A DNA stretch of 64,000 nucleotides from Ichthyophis bannanicus (GCA_033557465.1 CM066033.1:1355917834-1355981833), one strand, 5' to 3'; positions 29,650 to 41,455 are shown, counted from the stretch's first letter. Numbers and translations are program-made. Notes: generated by a model not told the origin, from the letters alone.

Positions 29650-30450
29650 ATCTACAGTATTCTACCATCCTATCTGGATTTTAGTAAAATCTTTGATACT
29701 ATTACTTACAGAAGGCTGGTGAGCAAACTAGTCAGTCTTGGAGTTTGAAGACAATTATAAACTGGATGATGAGTTGGTTGATCAACAGGATTCAAAGAGT
29801 ATATGTCAATGGGATCACTGGAGTGCCACAGGGATCAATGTTAAGTCCAGTTCTGTGTTTTTACTAGTACTTACTGTACCTTGTGGAAGGGCTAGAAGGG
29901 AAAGTGTACCTGTTTGCAGGTGATATTAAAATCTGCAAGAGCAGGCATACTAGGCGGACAGATAAGATGAAAGGTAACTTTTAAAACATTATAGGATTAG
30001 TTAAAAGGTTTGGCAATTTCACTTTAATCCAACCTGAGCAGAGAATTGCAGTTGTCAGGTTAGTGCACTTGAATATGTGGGTCAACAAAGAAGTTGTAAG
30101 TGATACATTAAGTTAGTCCAATAAAAAGGTAGCTTTGACAAGCTTTCAAGATCATATTAAAGATACATTATGTAAGTTCAATAAAAAAATCACAACTTGT
30201 TCATTGACTCTTATTTCCACTTTAATCCAAAAAATTGCAAAATCATGCATACAGGACTGCAGACATCTAAGTGTCAAATTAATTATGTAAAGAACTAGCA
30301 GTTACCATGAAGGAATGAGACCTGGGGAGTTATGCTTTCTGATGACCTCAGGGTAGCCAGCCAGTGTGACAAAGCCATTGAGAGGCCAACTATGTACATG
30401 GGTGCATGAAGAAAGGCATTGCTAGTATAGAAGGTTGCTGTTTCTTTCCT
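29650..30450 (+). mobile_element. CR1 LINE fragment with a 182-bp insertion
   Basis: YLDFSKIFDTITYRRL at 29675-29720 is RT motif A, and the catalytic YADD/FADD position reads FAGD near 29915, a lost aspartate. The CR1 reading breaks at 30032 and resumes at 30215 around KIMHTGL. The 182-bp insert (30033-30214) is bounded by a 16-bp duplication of TTTAATCCAA type and contains two CAATAAAAA blocks. Confidence 0.7.
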
Positions 30451-31338
30451 TCTCCTCCATGGTGCATTAGCTAAGGTTCCCATGTGGTTAATGATGGCAG
30501 CCTGTGTCCCTAAAGGGATGGATATGCCTGGAAACCTTTGATTTCACATGAGCTGTGAGGGATATATAGTGCAACATATCCAAAGGAGATATGTATTAGA
30601 GATATATAAGCCCTGGTAAGGAGAAGTTAGTGTCTCCTTTTCTTTCTAACCCCTACTAAGATGCAGTTAGGACACAGGGATCCTGCAGTAAAGATTTGCT
30701 AAGTCAGGGATTGTCTGGGACAGGAGAGGGACATCCTGTGAGGAGTCCCTACCCTCATGGTGATGAACCAGGCTAAAGGAGGTGCCTGGATCGCAACATT
30801 AGGGGTTACTGGGCTGGAAGTTGCCTTGAATAGAGTAGGAGGACCACAGAGGGTCTGTGTCCTGCAGAGCTTAAGATTGGAAGAGAAGGAATCACAAGTG
30901 AAGAGGAAACGTATGAGGAGAAAGAAGACCAGAAGAACTAGAAGGAAGAAGGAGATAAAGATATAGCTAGTCAGAACCAGTGAAAAACAAAGAGTGCTTT
31001 GCTAAAAGATTTTGTTTTGAATTATAACCCCCCTTTTCCCATTCAGGGACTGGAGTGGATAGTGGAATTTGTGAAGTGTTTGTTGGATGAAAGGACAGCA
31101 CCCCACAGAGGTCAGGGCTGGAGATCTCACACCCCACTCAGTATGGCACCAGGGTCAGGATCCTGGAGTTATTTCCCTGTCCCACACTGTACACATGGTG
31201 TTCAGCTCCCTGGGAAAGCAGTTCATTAACTAGTAGAAAGAGAAAAATAATTATTTTGTGCAAATATTTGGTGAAACCTGACCTTGAGTGTGAAACTATG
31301 GATATCACATCTCTAAAAGGACATTGAGATAGACGAAG
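30451..31338. other. Unassigned sequence
   Basis: I recognise no known family. GAGATATATAAGCCC near 30599 looks like a TATA box and a purine-rich, Lys/Arg-coding stretch follows at 30860-30965. The open frame across it (69 codons) lacks support. An unrecognised LTR is possible but I cannot find its ends. Confidence 0.35.
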
Positions 31339-31438
31339 CAAGAACATAAGAACATAAGATATGCCATACTGGGTCAGACCAAGGTCCATCAAGCCCAGTA
31401 TCCTGTTTCCAACTGTGGCCAATCTAGGTCATACGTAC

Positions 31439-33003
31439 TGTCCCCCTCAGCCCCCTCTGGTGGCGGCGTAGTGGTACCACCGGGGCTGGGGAGCGCATAA
31501 GAAATAGGGGTTTTAGGGTTGACCTGTTGTGAGGGTCAATGAGGTAGCAGCCCTCTGTGTCAGCCTCATGGTCAACTTCCCAAAAAGCAACTCTTAGCCA
31601 AGTGTAGGGTAAAGAAAAGGCATTTATTTCACCTTTGCGCAAAAAGAAGTTCAAAATAGGCGGTTATGAGTAACAGAGCGATAACTTTCCTTGTATCAAA
31701 ATGTAAATCAGCAAAACATTCAAAGTAACATTACAAACTCAAAGCATAAGGTCTCCTGTATTCTTTTCATACATTGGGTTTGCTTCCCTTAACTTAAACA
31801 TGTCTCATTGTGCAATAATTACAGTCCATCGGTTCGATGGCTTCCATAACCTCAGATTCCCCTGGCAGCCATTCCATTTCTGAGGGGTCCGAATCTGATG
31901 TCTCAGGGATGTTAAAATCTGACTTTCTAAAAGCATGCCATACCGTATCCCAGTGTTGGCTTGACAGTTTGGGGCGTCGGCTTTTAGGTATGTTGTAACA
32001 CCCTGGATTTTTTGCTGTTACAGGATTAAAAGTTTGCTTGTTCCAGTCTTTGGCAGCACTAACCTTTTTCCTATAAAGATTATCAGGTATTTCTGGTTTA
32101 AAACTGTCCTTATCATCCAGATAAAAGTTAGTCCTTGGTTTCTCTCTTGGTCTAGGCCTTGGTAGACAATTACAGGCACCAACTGTTTCCCCTTTAAACT
32201 TCCTGCAATCCCTTTTGTGTAAGGCTTGAGGCCTAGTCTGAATGTCTTCCGCTTCAGGCAGTTTCCAGTGATCCCAGGATATCTTTCTTGCTTTAGAATA
32301 TGGTATGACTCTTTTGAGGCAGGGCTGCTGCTGAGGCGCCTGTCTTCCACCTCCACCCCTGTGGCAGTTGGCTACTGGCCGCGCCCTCTCAGCTATGTCC
32401 TCTTCCCCATGCCTCTGAATCTTTCTTTCATCTTTCAGGTCACTTTTATAAAAACTTTTAAAAGTACCTTTTCCTCCTTGAAGGTTTCTTTCCAGTGGAT
32501 ATATCTTCCTCTGCTTGTATCCCCTTCCTTCTCCTTGGACAAGGCTTCCTCTCCAGCTGGAAGGGTAAGCACCTCCTTCCTTGGCTGCACTCTGTAATAC
32601 TGCCCCTTGCAGTTGTGTATGGCCTTCCTCTAGGCCTGCTCTTGGGCCTTCACCTCGGCCTGCTCTCCCAGTAGCTTTCACTCCTTGAGTTATTCTGGGT
32701 CTGTCAGTGACTTCACCCCGGTCTCTGACTCCGGCTTCTGGAGCTGCTCTTGGCACTGCTTCCCGTAATGCTCTCTGTGAAGCTCTCTGCCAAGCTCCTT
32801 GCCTCTTTTTTTGTAATGCTCTGTCCCTGCTTAAATCGAGACCAGCTGCTTCTGGGTCCTGCCCATAGAGGCGTGGTTCCTCTGCTTCCAGGCTTGCTCT
32901 CCTGCTCCCTCTATGTGTACCTTCATGTAATTGCGGGTAAATCTTGTTTTTTTTCAAGATTTAAAACTTTTTTTCTTTGTGTCAGAGGGCCTGCAGTATC
33001 ACA
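31439..33003 (-). mobile_element. LTR-like insertion 1 (1565 bp) with internal ORF
   Basis: Comparison with the uninterrupted CR1 3' UTR at 3810 shows a clean insertion between GTAC at 31435-31438 and GTAC at 33004-33007. The insert begins TGTCC and ends ATCACA on the plus strand, so it has TG...CA ends and a 4-bp target duplication. Orientation is set by its ORF (minus) and a minus-strand AATAAA near 31625, about 190 bases before its 3' end. Length, ends, signal position and ORF layout parallel insertion 2 at 21458-23029. A solo LTR is my preferred reading; no retroviral core genes are seen. Confidence 0.68.
31794..32957 (-). CDS. 387-aa ORF inside LTR-like insertion 1, unknown function
   Basis: The frame is uninterrupted from ATG to stop. 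The first 130 residues are rich in Arg, Glu, Ala and Gly (RASQRALREAVPRAAPEAG region). The middle is basic with a Cys/His sprinkle (CNCLPRPRPREKPR). The last 60 are acidic, with SDSDPSEMEWLPGE and EPMDCNYC just before the end. No signal peptide or membrane segment is visible. It shares with the ORF of insertion 2 a CYN-P-KS block (PGCYNIPKSRR against SCYNPLFKKS), the acidic tail and the terminal PMDC. I cannot assign a family; a regulatory or nucleic-acid-binding accessory protein would be a guess. Chance survival of 388 open codons is unlikely. Confidence 0.6.
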   Translation of the reverse strand: MKKNKIYPQLHEGTHRGSRRASLEAEEPRLYGQDPEAAGLDLSRDRALQKKRQGAWQRASQRALREAVPRAAPEAGVRDRGEVTDRPRITQGVKATGRAGRGEGPRAGLEEGHTQLQGAVLQSAAKEGGAYPSSWRGSLVQGEGRGYKQRKIYPLERNLQGGKGTFKSFYKSDLKDERKIQRHGEEDIAERARPVANCHRGGGGRQAPQQQPCLKRVIPYSKARKISWDHWKLPEAEDIQTRPQALHKRDCRKFKGETVGACNCLPRPRPREKPRTNFYLDDKDSFKPEIPDNLYRKKVSAAKDWNKQTFNPVTAKNPGCYNIPKSRRPKLSSQHWDTVWHAFRKSDFNIPETSDSDPSEMEWLPGESEVMEAIEPMDCNYCTMRHV

Positions 33004-33081
33004 GTACCTAGCAGTATCCCCAAAAGACACAGGCTCCACAATGCTTGTATTGGGTCAAGCATCGATATCCTGGGTCCCTTT

Positions 33082-34900
33082 TTAATAATGGTTTATGGAC
33101 CTTTCCTCCAGGAACTTGTCCAAACCTTTTTTAAACCCAGCTACACTAACAGCTCTTACTACATCCTCTGGTAACAAATTCCAGAGTTTGATTATACGTT
33201 GAGTGAAAAAATATTTTCTCTTATTTGTCTTAAATAGTTTACCCTTTAGCTCCATTGCATGTCCCCTAGTCTTTCTATATTCTGATAGCGTAAACAATTG
33301 ATCTACGTTTACTCGTTCCACTCCATTCATTAATTTATGGACCTCTATCATATCTCCCCTCAGCCGTCTCTTTTCCAGGTTGAAGAGCCCTAACCTTTGT
33401 AGCCTCTCTTCATAGGAATAACCTTCCATCCCTTTTACCATTTTGGTGGCTCTTCTCTGTTCCTTTTCTAATAACGCTATATCCTTTTTAAGATATGGTG
33501 ACCAGAATTGCACACAATATTCAAGGTGCGGTTGTACCATGGAATGATACAGAGGCATTATAATATCCTTTGTTTTATTTTCCATTCCTTTCCTTATGAT
33601 ACCTAGCATTCTATTTGCTTTCTTGGCCGCCGCTGCACACTGGGTGGAGGGTTTTAACATGTTATCCGCGAAGACTCCTAAATCTTTTTCCTGGGTGGTG
33701 GTTCCCATTGTGGAACCTTGCATCGTGTAACCATAGTGTGGGTTGTTTTTTCCTAGGTGCATAACTTTGCACTTGTCCACATTAAATTTCATCTGCCATT
33801 TGGATGCCCAGTCTTCCAATTTATTCAAATTCTCCTGCAGTTTTCAACAGTCCTCTTGGGTTTTAACAACTTTAAACAGTTTTGTGTCGTCTGCAAATTT
33901 GATAACCTCACTCGTTATTCCACTTTCCAGGTCATTTATGAATATGTCAAAAAGTAGCGGACCCAGTACAGATCCCTGGGGTACTCCACTAGTCACCTTT
34001 TTCCATTGGGAAAATTGGCCATTTAGCCCTACCCTCTGCTTTCTATCTTTTAACCAGTTCCCGATCCACAATAGTACACTGCCTCCTATCCCATGACTTT
34101 TTAGTTTTGCCAAGAGTCTCTGATGAGGGACCTTGTCAAAGGCTTTCTGAAAGTCCAGATACACTATATCAACCGACTCACCTTTGTCTACCTGTTTATT
34201 CACACTTTCAAAAAAACATATCAAGATCTTCCTTGTCTAAAGCCATGTTGGCTGTCTCCCATTAGGCCATGACTATCTACATGCTGTGTAATTTTGTTCT
34301 TTATGATGGTTTCTACCATTTTCCCCGGTACTGATGTCAGGCTCACCGGTCTGTAATTTCCCAGATCACCCCTGGAACCCTTTTTAAAAATTGGCGTTAC
34401 ATTGGCGATCCTCCAATCTTCAGGTATTACAGATGATTGTAATGAAAGTTCACAGATTACTAATAGCAGGTCTGCAATCTCATATTTCAGTTCTTTCAAC
34501 ACTCTTGGATGTATGCCATCCGGTCCAGGTGATTTGCTACTATTCAGTTTATCAATAGTTGTAATACATCTTCCCGGTGTAGCGATATTTCTCTCAATTC
34601 CTCTGTAGTATCACCTTTAAATACCACTTCAGTCTTGGGTAACACCCCTACATCTTTCTCAGTAAAGACCGAAGCAAAGAATTCATTCAGTCTCTCCGCT
34701 ATAGCCTTGTCTCCTTTTACTGCCCCTTTTACCCCTCTATCATCTAATGGTCCAATTGACTCTCTCACAGGCCTTTTGCTATGAATGTACTCGGAAAAGT
34801 ATTTGTTTCGTGTTTTCGCTTCCGTAGCAAGTTCCTTCTCAAATGCTCACTTTGCCTGCCTTATCAATGCTTTGCATTTAACTTGCCAGTGCTTGTGCTG
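33082..34900 (-). pseudogene. CR1 ORF2 from before the RT to the C-terminus, broken
   Basis: Open pieces in order on the minus strand: 34544-34768 (GPLDDRGVKGAVKGDKAIAE), 34221-34502 ([25 protein letters not shown]), 33844-34224 ([28 protein letters not shown], catalytic FADDTKLF at about 33870-33893) and 33082-33828 (WQMKFNVDKC to LWNLLPEDVV). Breaks are a frameshift near 34560, another near 34222 and a stop (CTGTTGAAAA region) near 33843. All RT catalytic residues are kept, so it is a fairly young but dead copy. Confidence 0.85.
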
Positions 34901-35064
34901 TTTCCAGTTTTCTTCGGATCAAAGGATCGTCATCAAAATGGTGATGGCCAGCTTTCTAAGTTAGTAACTGAAGGAACTAAAGCTGAATTCTCTGAAAGAA
35001 AGAGGGGAAAGATAAGACCTAATACAAACATTCATTTAGGGTTCAGTTAGTACCATTTTATACA

Positions 35065-35510
35065 GACTGAAAAGATGTGAAGGGTGGACAGTGAAGAAGA
35101 TAGGAAGAAAATCAATGCTTTGGAATTATAGTGCTAGTAAAGAATACTGCATATACCATGGATTGCCCAAAGAACAAACCAGTCAGTACTAGTGGAGATC
35201 AAATCTAAGCTTTCTTTAGAAGCTCAGATGACAAGACTTTGACTTTCCTACTTTGGACACATGATGCGAAGAGAGAGAGACCATTTGAGAAAGACATCAT
35301 GCTTGGAAAGGTTGATGATCAGCACAAAAGAAGAAGACCAGCAATGCAATGGATGGATTCACTAACAGCAGCTAAGGACTCCACTCTATCAACAATTCAC
35401 CATCTGACTGAAGACTGAACACAGTTGAGGACAACTATTCAGAAGGTCTCAATGAGTTGGCACCATTAGCATGGCTTAGTAGACATCCGCCTTAATCTAC
35501 CTTCGTTTCT
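35065..35510 (+). mobile_element. RTE/BovB LINE 3' end fragment
   Basis: It aligns with 58745-59155: GACAGTGAAGAAGATAGGAAG, GGATTGCCCAAAGAACAAACC, ACAAGACTTTGACTTTCC, TTTGGACACATGATGCG and ACAGCAGCTAAGGAC. The coding frame is interrupted by stops (for example in GACTTTGACTTTCC). The terminal CTCGACGGCACTTA block is decayed. Confidence 0.8.
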
Positions 35511-38100
35511 ATAATTCACTTGATTCTTCGAATGGTTCTAAAAGCTCCAAGTGCAGCATCAACTAGTTTGAATGCAGTTTACAAACTATCCTGGAGAATC
35601 ATGTTGTAAGCCCCTTCTGCTCTGAATTCTTCACTCAGGCCAGTGTAATTGTAAATTACAAATCTCCAGAATTTACAGAAGGTTACTGTATTAAAACGGG
35701 AGGAAAGTTGACCTTATGCTCCTTATCTACTGTCATAGCCTCTGCTCCCTATAAAGATCTTTCACAGATGATAAAAATAAAAAATGCCATGTTTTGAGAG
35801 TCAGAGGATACCAATAAAATGCCTAAAGACGGCAAGCAAGCAAATAATCTTTTAAAAAATGTCTCCCTTTTGTGCGGTGGCAGTATCATTTAAAGAGCGC
35901 CTTGTCCCCCATGAGGCTTCCGATTTCTGGTAGTCTAGCAGCTGTAAGCAATCCCCCCTCCCCCGGTTCCAACTTGAGGCATGTTAATAATACCCTCTAC
36001 TGAAGCTTGGCCCCCTTTTGGGGCCATTTCTTAATGCAATTGAAAGGTGAGAGCCAGCCCTATCTCTGCCCTTCATTCCATCCCCATCTCTCCAGGATCA
36101 CAATGCACCCAAGAGGTCCAGGGGATCCCCACATGTGCCTGTCCCAGCAGCTGTCACTCTCAAAATGGCCTGCCTGATCCTTGGTAATAATCTCACAGTA
36201 CTACTGCTAGAGGTCAAGCTGCCAAATAAGGGTGTGCTCCCTTACGGTATTTGGCAGGCTGATCACCTAGTGTCAGTACAATGCGACTACTGCTAGGGGA
36301 TGGGGCGGCGCCATTTTGACAGCTGCAGCTTCTGGGGCAAGAGCAAGTGGGAGAACAGTAGAGTGAGTTGGAGTCGGGGAGGGGGTAATAAAAGGGTTGA
36401 GGGTGAGATTCCCTTCACCTTTTAGTTGCAGTAATGGACGGAGGCTAAACAGGGCTAGGCTTCAATGGCGGGGGGGGGGGGGGGGTGGAGAGGCATTTTA
36501 AACATTTTTGCCTTGAGTCTGGGCTGGGTGGGTCCACTAGAATACCAGGGTCTTGAAGTACCCATAGGGAAGGGGGCCAGAGAACCTTTTTGTTTGACTA
36601 TCTATGCCCTTAGTTGGGGCTAGGGACTTGTGGAAGTCATTAGACTACCAGGGATCAGAGGTCTTCTGGGCAAGGTCAGGGCCTTGGATTCCAGACATTG
36701 GGCCTTTGCAAACAATAACTAAAACTCTTGACCTGCATTTTTTTGCAGAGCCTTTTTTATGTGTCCGCTTTTCTAAAGCGTCTTATTAATGAGCTGCTTT
36801 ATATATAGTTTCATAGCAGGAATTCATGGCCTGAACTAGAGTGGAGTGACCAGGGCATTGTTCTAGGTGCTGTATATTTTCAGGGTCCTGCCCTATAGTC
36901 TGTAGGGAGGGAAGGGACACCACAGCGCTGCATTGTGTGTGGTGGTGCCCAGGGTGCTGCAAATCTATTTCGAGCACTGAGTTAAATAAGCTTTCTGACG
37001 AGGTGAACTTTACGTGAAAGTTTAGCACAAGGCTGGCCCCTTTTGCGAAACATTTTACAAAATAATTTCTTATGTTAAATATTTTGAAAATATTGTCATT
37101 TTGGACATTTTGCATATCTGGTGGCGCTTTTGCATTTTTGAATGTGTGAACCCCCTGTTTTGAAAATAGCACATATTCAGACTGTGATGTCCCCACATTT
37201 ATTTAACCTTGTTGTACCACCCTCTTCTGCCTCATGATGGATCATAGTGCCGCTTGACAAAACTCAGAGTTTCAGCTTCACCATTGTTTTGTAAGATTCC
37301 GTATGACAATGCATTTTCATTGCATACAATGTATTTGGGTGCAATGGAATGTGAGGACATCATGATCTGAATATGTGCTGAAATTAAATTAACGTTGCCA
37401 TCAATCCTCCTTTTCCTTCTCTATGAGGCTACAACCATTAACCGTCCCCTCTCACCTTACTGCCATCACGTGTTCCCCCCCCTCCCCAACCCCAAGCTGC
37501 TGCTACTGTCATCATGTCTATTCTTCCTTGCTCACAGCAGAATCATCAAGAACTTTGTACTGAGTTGAGCCGGTGCTTGCTCACAATTCACTTGACAGCT
37601 CTGGCCTCTCATCCTGTAGCTTTTCTGTTTGAGAAAGGAGCAAACGGTAGGACTGATGCACAGACTGTGAGTTCCTCATAGCTGTGATTAGCAGCACTCA
37701 TAACACCACTGTCGTCTTTGAGGACAATGAGATCTGGTAATCTACCATACACTTAGGCTGATTCAAATGATATTTCCATATACTTCCTTGCACTTCCAAA
37801 TATTCCCAGTACCCACAAATGTACAGTATTATTTAGATTTTTACTACAGGATGCTTGCAAGTGCAATGGTGCATGCCAGAGTAAGTATCAAAAGATGTCT
37901 AGCAGAGTCAATTCCAAAACAGGACACCTATGTGAAAAGCCCAAGAAGATGCCTATGTAATAAAGATGATCATGTCCAAAGAATGGTCAATATATCTTAA
38001 AAGAGAGATTTGAGTTGCCAAAACATGAAGACTGCACTATTGAGATAAGAAATGGTTTCATGTTGAGATTTATCTACAGACCATTGATGTTTGAATATTA
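35511..38100. other. Mostly unassigned, repeat-poor sequence
   Basis: A 15-G run lies near 36471-36486. Small hairpins are present, such as CTGCCAAATA with its inverted copy TATTTGGCAG at about 36219-36266 and GGCCCC/GGGGCC at about 36009-36025. The 136-codon open frame on the minus strand at 36786-37196 has no recognisable motif. I see no splice-site-bounded exon that I would defend. Confidence 0.4.
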
Positions 38101-38109
38101 TGAAATACT

Positions 38110-38640
38110 GTAGAAGCATATCATTCAATGGATGAAATCTATAGGAGTGGAGGAGAATTTTAGAAGAGATGTCCAAGTGCAACCTGGGACATCTAAGCCA
38201 GAACGTCTGAAAAAAAAAGTAGGAACATCCAGGTGCAGACCTGATTTCATAAACATGGATGTGTTCGATATGGGCTTCTGCAGGGGTGTCTACATAAACA
38301 TCCCCAGAACCATGTTCCAGAAGATGGATGTCCATGATAGCCTAATGGTTATCATAGTGGGCTAGGAACAGGACAGCTAGGGTTCAGATCCTATTGCTTC
38401 TGTCATTGACATTGTGTTCATCAGCTAAAACAAACATGTTTTCAGATGCTTGTTCCTGCCTGGAAGAGGTTCCTGGGAACACCCCAGCCACACCTCCTTC
38501 ATATCCCCATTCAGACTTGGACGTCCTCAAGCTGGGAACGTTCCCAGAACTAGCTTCCAAAATGGCTTTGGATGTCTCTAAGCCCATTTTCAAATGTCCA
38601 AAACAAGAATAGGGCTTCCAAAATGACCCCCATAATTTAT
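38110..38640 (+). repeat. Dispersed repeat with tRNA-like core, copy 1
   Basis: GATGTCCAAGTGCAACCTGGGACATC starts a block shared with 42145 and 44670. In its middle (38341-38400) are an A-box-like TAGCCTAATGGTTATC and a B-box-like GGGTTCAGATCC, as in a tRNA SINE head. The end contains the TCTAAGCCCATTTTCAAATGTCC type of sequence. Confidence 0.7.
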
Positions 38641-39099
38641 GGATTGCTAAACAAAAAAATGTATTATGGACCAATGATTATATGGGCAGTTTGAGTAACT
38701 ATGGAAATAGCCTGTCCTTTTTATTGAGGTCCTGAGCCCTTTCTTTATGCAAAGATTGGCCATTGGATAAATTGTGTAGTTTATTTTCTAAAGGCAACAT
38801 ACATTAGGGTCTATGCGTCTTTATAATATAGGCTCTCAGAACTATCCTTAATAGTGCACAGATCCTTTCACACACATTCGCATGTGGAGGGGTTCGTTAC
38901 AGTAAAACGAACAGTTTACATGAAACATTGCCAAGAATATAACAATACATTAAACGATGCATTAGCTATTTACAAAAGATCTATATACACTGTGCTCACA
39001 TCTCAACACTGTCCCAGCTCCACACAAACTATACCCATGGGAAGAGCCATTTTCCATATGCAAAACCCGTATAAAATTACCCCCTATTTATTTATTTGT

Positions 39100-41365
39100 A
39101 TGTGTTAGAATCTTTTACTGCACACACAGCTCCTCCCTGCCACTTGCTACGGCTCACTTAGTGTTAGGAAAGAGGAGGAAGGAGAACAGCCTTTTCTCCA
39201 GTTCTGAAACCAACCTGCTGGAGGAAGGCTGCCCAGACACTGAAACAGTTAACTGCCCTGTTACTCTGTGACACTGACAGCTCACTTCGTTAAAATGTAT
39301 TGAATTTGGATCTGATTACAGTCTAGAAAGAACATTCAATTCAAGTCATGCTAATATATGTTCAGTCCTTTTTACTTTATTTAACAGAATCCAAAAGTCA
39401 CTTTCCTTTAAAAAAATTACTTATTTTGGCCATTTTACGAAAATTCCTCATTGCATTAACCCTTCTACGGGACAAGATCAACATCTGAGGCTAGACATTA
39501 AACCTCAGGAAAGCAGTGAAAGGAATCTTTAATTTCTGAAATTGAACAAGTAGACTTATCTAAACATCTCTAGGGCTTTAATGGTGGTTATCCATAATTC
39601 TCTGAATTGCATTCCTTTCACAGTGATATTCTGTAATTCCATTCTATTACCCTTGCTTAACATTAATGAGAAAAAAAGATCACAACATGGCGATTGATGT
39701 TCTTCAAATTAAATGCACGTTTCCATGTACAAAAGCTTGCGGCTAATTTAAAAAACATAGCATGTAACATAGAATCCTGACCACGGTCATCACTCAGCTG
39801 GGATCAGATAGCATTTTTATCTATTCATTGGATTTAACAAGGCATGAGATGGAAGCAGAATACAAAGTGTGGCTAGATTATCCCATGTACCCCCTTTTGG
39901 CCACTTCTTGGCAATCTCAGCAAGAAAACTGGGGCTTCATGTTGCCATAGCAATAAACCTCAAGGTCAAAGGGGCATATGGAAGGTCAGGCGATGACAAA
40001 GCAACATCTGAGGGGCCATCTGGATGAGTGACCTGACATAATTAGCCATTAATCCCACTCTTGGGAACAATAGAGTTAGACATGAACGTGTTTGGACTTT
40101 GATCGTGGTCAGGGTGATTTCACGGGGAAAGGAGAAGAACGCTCCACTTGGTAACTAAGCAGATTACCCCGGCATGCTGTTAACTAAAGAAGAGGTGGCA
40201 GAAAAGGCCAGTGGGATATGCATTTTATATATTAAACTGTTTTCCCTTCAGTCAGTATGTGCCTCTATAGAGCCATGTGGCTTTCGGATTAGTGTGTGGG
40301 TAGCATTTCTTTTACAGTTTACAATGAGCAGAGAGCAAGAGTCCCAAAATTCTTTGCTTAAAATTCTCAGGCAACAGATGGGAAGATAGATGTGGAGCCA
40401 AAGACCCCAGTCAGCTTGGTTTACAGGTGTCAATATTTACCGAGCAGAATTTGCCAGAATGCCTTTTGGGAGAAAGGGAGATCCTGGATAATCAGTAAAA
40501 CAATAGCAATCAGTCTGGGCTCTGAAGTGAACAGAATGGCTGGAATTATAAGAGAACAAAGTGGATGGTGAGATTTAGCCATCAGCATCTGTTTCCCTTT
40601 GCCTGTCTGGCCCATTGGCTATTCTATTCTGGAAGAGCTAGCCCTCCTACGTACTTAAGAGTTATTTACTGGAAGAGTTTCTGATTCTTGGTAGTAAACT
40701 AGTTTTAGGAATGTGTGAAAGCTCTTATCATCATGCTACCTCACTGCTCATAAAAGAACATTGCCTTTTTGGGACAAATTTGGAAATGTTAAGATATCTG
40801 AGTTTGTTATTGTTTAAATTTTATTTGAGAGACTCATGAAATCGTAATATCACAGATCAACCTGCAGAAAGGGTACATGAGAGTATTTGCCCCTTTGTTT
40901 CACTTCTTTCAACTTTTTTTGATCAGAGTGATTCTTACCTGAAAACTGTTTTACAGGGAGCCTGGTTCTTCTTAAAAAATTCACAGCCAAAATTTCACTT
41001 CTGCAGGTGATGGTGGGGGGATGGTTTAGGCCAAAGAGCATGGTATTATTTAAGATATCAATTTTTATGATTTCTGATCTTATGTGGAACTTAGAATTTA
41101 TTTTACATTCTGACTTTTTAAATTGTTCGGGAACAATTATATATTTTCTTGGATATAAGAATTGATTATTTGTGCTTTTCGATCATTATCCATGAATGAG
41201 CTTTACCTATGCTATGCGTAGTGTGGCTTATTATTCTTCCATTGGGAGTTTTAATTTTGTTTTTGTGTCAGTCTATTTTGGAGTTTTTATTATTCCATTG
41301 ATCCGATTTCTCTTTTAATGCACTTTGGGCCACTGGTGGAAAGATGTGGATGAATTATCCTCATA
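39100..41365. other. Repeat-poor stretch, possibly regulatory
   Basis: No mobile element is recognised over about 2.2 kb, which is unusual in this window. Many TAAT-core sites occur (TTAATGAG near 39664, GCCATTAATCC near 40045). It may hold unique host intergenic or intronic DNA. No ORF exceeds 71 codons. Confidence 0.4.
39941..39975 (+). promoter_or_regulatory. X-box-like and nuclear-receptor-like sites
   Basis: GTTGCCATAGCAA (39941-39953) is a near-palindromic match to the RFX X-box. Seven bases on, TCAAGGTCAAAGGGG (39960-39974) contains an extended AGGTCA half-site of the ERR/SF-1 kind and a loose DR1. The pairing of two long motifs in repeat-poor DNA suggests an enhancer, but this is inference from motif likeness only. 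Confidence 0.35.
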
Positions 41366-41455
41366 GAATTTATTTACGTAAATGTTTTTTATATACCATC
41401 TTTGCAACAATATGCTATTCAACATGGTTTACAAGAATAGATACAAAAGGGGAAA
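41366..41455 (-). repeat. L2-like LINE/SINE 3' end fragment
   Basis: The inverse strand reads GTAAACCATGTTGAATAGCATATTG, then GATGGTATATAAAAAAC, the hairpin and GTATATAA pattern of the L2-like tail. It is short and diverged. Confidence 0.55.

Larger units (their letters stand above)
31339..34930 (-). mobile_element. CR1 LINE split by an LTR-like insertion
   Basis: The 3' end at 31341-31360 has the ATGTTCTT repeat tail (ACATAAGA on the plus strand). The 3' UTR is interrupted at 31438 and resumes at 33004. ORF2 then runs to about 34900, from the post-RT domain back to the region before the RT. It is truncated before the endonuclease. Confidence 0.88.

Noticed and set aside
30757..30966. Small Lys/Arg-rich frame
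   Set aside because: It reads through a purine-rich AGAAGA-type stretch, which produces such peptides without selection.
36786..37196. 136-codon open frame on the minus strand
   Set aside because: No domain, no repeats of it in the window, no splice-site context, and ordinary composition; length alone is not enough in 64 kb.
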